From NCBI GenBank assembly GCA_964654535.1, contig CAZZIZ010000174.1, positions 1-7,141 on the forward strand: DNA of 7,141 bases, given 5' to 3'. The stretch is from CAZZIZ01 sp964654535. GTDB taxonomy: Bacteria; Bacteroidota; Bacteroidia; Chitinophagales; UBA2359. Position numbers and translations under genes: made by a program. The notes beneath the pieces are model-generated. The model worked only from the letters and a program-made list of their open reading frames with translations. It was not told where the DNA came from and ran no database searches. Of the stretch, positions 6,601-7,141 are shown piece after piece (position 1 is the stretch's first letter; every line of letters starts with the position of its first letter).

Positions 6601-7141
6601 AACAAATTCAAAACGAAGAAGAAGTAATGAACAAAGAAGTCTTTCAACTATTGAGTGGAACGCTAGACGCTTTCAAAAACAATCAAACCAAGGCTCTAGA
6701 AATTTTCGAGCGCTATATGAATGAGCAAAACGCTCAGTCAAAAGAGTTGCTACAAATCATGTCTAAGCACATCGATGGAGCAGCGCAAGGTGTTATACCA
6801 AGTCAGCTAAACACTGCCACTTCTTTTGCAGCGCTTAGGCCAACAGTTCAACCGGTAGTTCAGCCAACGGTTCAACCATTGGTTCAGCCAACGGTTCAAC
6901 CAGCAGCAGTCTACAGCAATGGTGCAAACGGAAGCAATGGTCACACTGTCGCTCCAGTTGCCATAATGCCAACTCAAACGACCTCGGTAGCCACACCCGT
7001 GCAAAGCCCGCCTCAAAATGGCAGCGCAACAGGAATGGATCAGTCGAAGCTGACCGCAGCATTGCTAGAAGTTGTTTCAGAAAAGACGGGCTACCCAACA
7101 GAAATGTTGGAGCTGTCTATGGATATGGAAGCAGACCTTGG
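3639..7141 (+). CDS. pfaA: PfaA-type polyunsaturated fatty acid / secondary lipid synthase, 5' part (KS-AT-ACP...)
   Basis: Iterative type I PKS/FAS-like megasynthase, open for 1167 codons to the window edge. Ketosynthase, about residues 9-467: catalytic Cys215 in DAACAAS, His350 in EAHGTGTG, His390 in SQIGHTKSAAG, closing with FGFGGINVH (455-463). The PDKTYCKRGGFLP and ENSFPGLLGNV blocks are, as I recall them, PfaA-like. Linker, about 468-585. Acyltransferase, about 586-890: GQGSQ (589-593), Ser684 in GHSYGE, Arg709, and AAFH with His789, a pattern fitting malonyl-CoA. A helical Glu/Gln/Lys-rich segment follows (about 990-1045), then the X-V-Q-P repeats (1069-1088) and a low-complexity linker. 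An ACP begins near residue 1133 and is cut at EADLG, just before the expected Asp-Ser pair. In the family, tandem ACPs and a KR normally follow. The start is the only ATG/GTG/TTG nearby in frame and lacks a close Shine-Dalgarno. Product type (EPA, DHA, ARA or another lipid) is undetermined. Confidence 0.94.
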   Translation, partial: MNINSSLQKTPIAVIGLSAIFADARNIEEYWTNIVEGVDSIKDVPANRWLIDDYYDPDMTAPDKTYCKRGGFLPEVDFNPMEFGLPPNILEVTDASQLLGLVAARDAFEDAGYGRESAKFTAAVKEKTGVLLGVGGGQKLITPLIARLQYPIWERALRASGVAEADIPPIVDKMKKAYVGWNENSFPGLLGNVISGRITNRFDLGGINSVVDAACAASLSAIKMSLSELIEGRCDMMLTGGVDTDNSPFMYMSFSKTPAFSKSGNISPFSEEADGMLIGEGIGMLVLKRLSDAERDGDRIYATITGVGTSSDGRFKSVYAPRPSGQALAMRRAYEDAGYPAQTVGLLEAHGTGTGAGDPTEFTSMQMVFGENNPRKQHIALGSVKSQIGHTKSAAGAAGIIKTVLALHHEVLPPTINVKEPNKKFDIADSAIYINTEARPWMRNGHPRRAGVSAFGFGGINVHITLEEYTGAKNTNYRLHEPYKNVLLKGANVAELLANLRSAANALGTDEAEAAFNNLVQGAKQVQLAQSDARVGFVCKGLSDCTSLLQEAIQGIEGNQAAWEHPKGIYFRPNGIDTATNKVAALFAGQGSQYVGMGKESASAFPSIAHTFAQTNQGFKANGEVPLSDYIFPRPVFNNDAKKQQQTLLTQTQFAQPAIGALSMGQYRTFVQAGFRPALCAGHSYGELTALWAAGAYSDETFMALSKTRGSSMAISNPNQDSGTMLAVKADQQAVQNAIQNIPGVSIANVNSNKQIILGGSTEHINNAATQLAAANFKVIPLPVSAAFHTSFVAHAQAPFANFVGQQHFATPQIPVYANTTAQPYPQNVADIKNMLSGQILNPVLFKNQIENMYAAGARIFVEFGPKGVLTNLVKNILEGKEHIALALNPNARKDSDLQLRQAALQLQVIGLPMAHIDPYKRQLAPTPPKSKLTVQLSGNNYVSAKTQKAYQDVMNDGFKISGGAPKIVEKIVHVAQTNQGSPVNGVQQIQNEEEVMNKEVFQLLSGTLDAFKNNQTKALEIFERYMNEQNAQSKELLQIMSKHIDGAAQGVIPSQLNTATSFAALRPTVQPVVQPTVQPLVQPTVQPAAVYSNGANGSNGHTVAPVAIMPTQTTSVATPVQSPPQNGSATGMDQSKLTAALLEVVSEKTGYPTEMLELSMDMEADL
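6843..6902 (+). repeat. Tandem X-V-Q-P coding repeat in the PfaA linker
   Basis: Five consecutive 12-base units encode TVQP, VVQP, TVQP, LVQP and TVQP (PfaA residues 1069-1088). The DNA also repeats at 24 bases: 6843-6866 and 6867-6890 match at 20 of 24 positions, and a half unit follows (6891-6902). The mix of alternating CAA and CAG codons with the 24-base period suggests duplication of a two-unit block. The Pro-rich segment sits between the acyltransferase and the first ACP and probably acts as an extended flexible spacer. On the opposite strand it creates a meaningless Trp-Leu-Asn repeat frame. Confidence 0.85.

Noticed and set aside
3974..6647. Minus-strand open frames opposite pfaA
   Set aside because: All are antisense to a continuous, motif-complete megasynthase frame and show no domain character.
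6807..7098. Minus-strand frames with a Trp-Leu-Asn repeat
   Set aside because: The repeat is the complement of the X-V-Q-P coding repeat of pfaA.
1..7141. CRISPR arrays, tRNA or rRNA genes, insertion sequences and attachment sites
   Set aside because: No regularly spaced direct repeats, no cloverleaf or rRNA sequence, no transposase or integrase, and no terminal inverted repeats were seen.

Overview
The window looks like a chromosomal segment of a marine-type Bacteroidota bacterium (Flavobacteriia or a close relative). The clues are a Bacteroidota-style short-tailed Crp/Fnr regulator, few Shine-Dalgarno sequences close to the start codons, a structured RNA resembling a family I recall from Flavobacteria, and a PfaA-type multidomain lipid synthase. 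The organism call is an inference, because no rRNA or other taxonomic marker is present.

Left part (1-331): no protein gene. An AT-rich stretch of about 130 bases is followed by a compact, well-nested RNA-like fold (133-318). Its 5' and 3' ends pair (GCGTG with CACGC) and it encloses two arms.

Middle left (332-2021, minus strand): a two-gene unit, with an MDR-superfamily NAD(P)-dependent oxidoreductase first and a Crp/Fnr-type regulator second. The two reading frames overlap or nearly abut. An imperfect hairpin (2037-2076) lies just upstream of the oxidoreductase. The spacer at 2022-2206 also holds a 30-base perfectly alternating pyrimidine-purine tract.

Right part (2207-7141): a lipid-synthase locus. 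An Sfp-type phosphopantetheinyl transferase (pfaE-like, minus strand) diverges from a TetR-family regulator. Thirteen bases after the regulator starts a very large gene that runs off the window end. The visible 1167 codons encode a ketosynthase with its catalytic triad, a malonyl-type acyltransferase, a helical segment, a low-complexity linker with five X-V-Q-P repeats, and the first helix of an acyl carrier protein domain. The window cuts that domain just before its expected phosphopantetheine serine. This order matches PfaA of polyunsaturated fatty acid / secondary lipid synthases.

Inferred working model: the transferase activates the ACP domains of PfaA, PfaA (with PfaB-D homologues probably beyond the right edge) builds a long-chain polyunsaturated or related lipid, and the TetR protein controls the divergent promoter and its own operon with pfaA. 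The actual lipid product cannot be read from this window.
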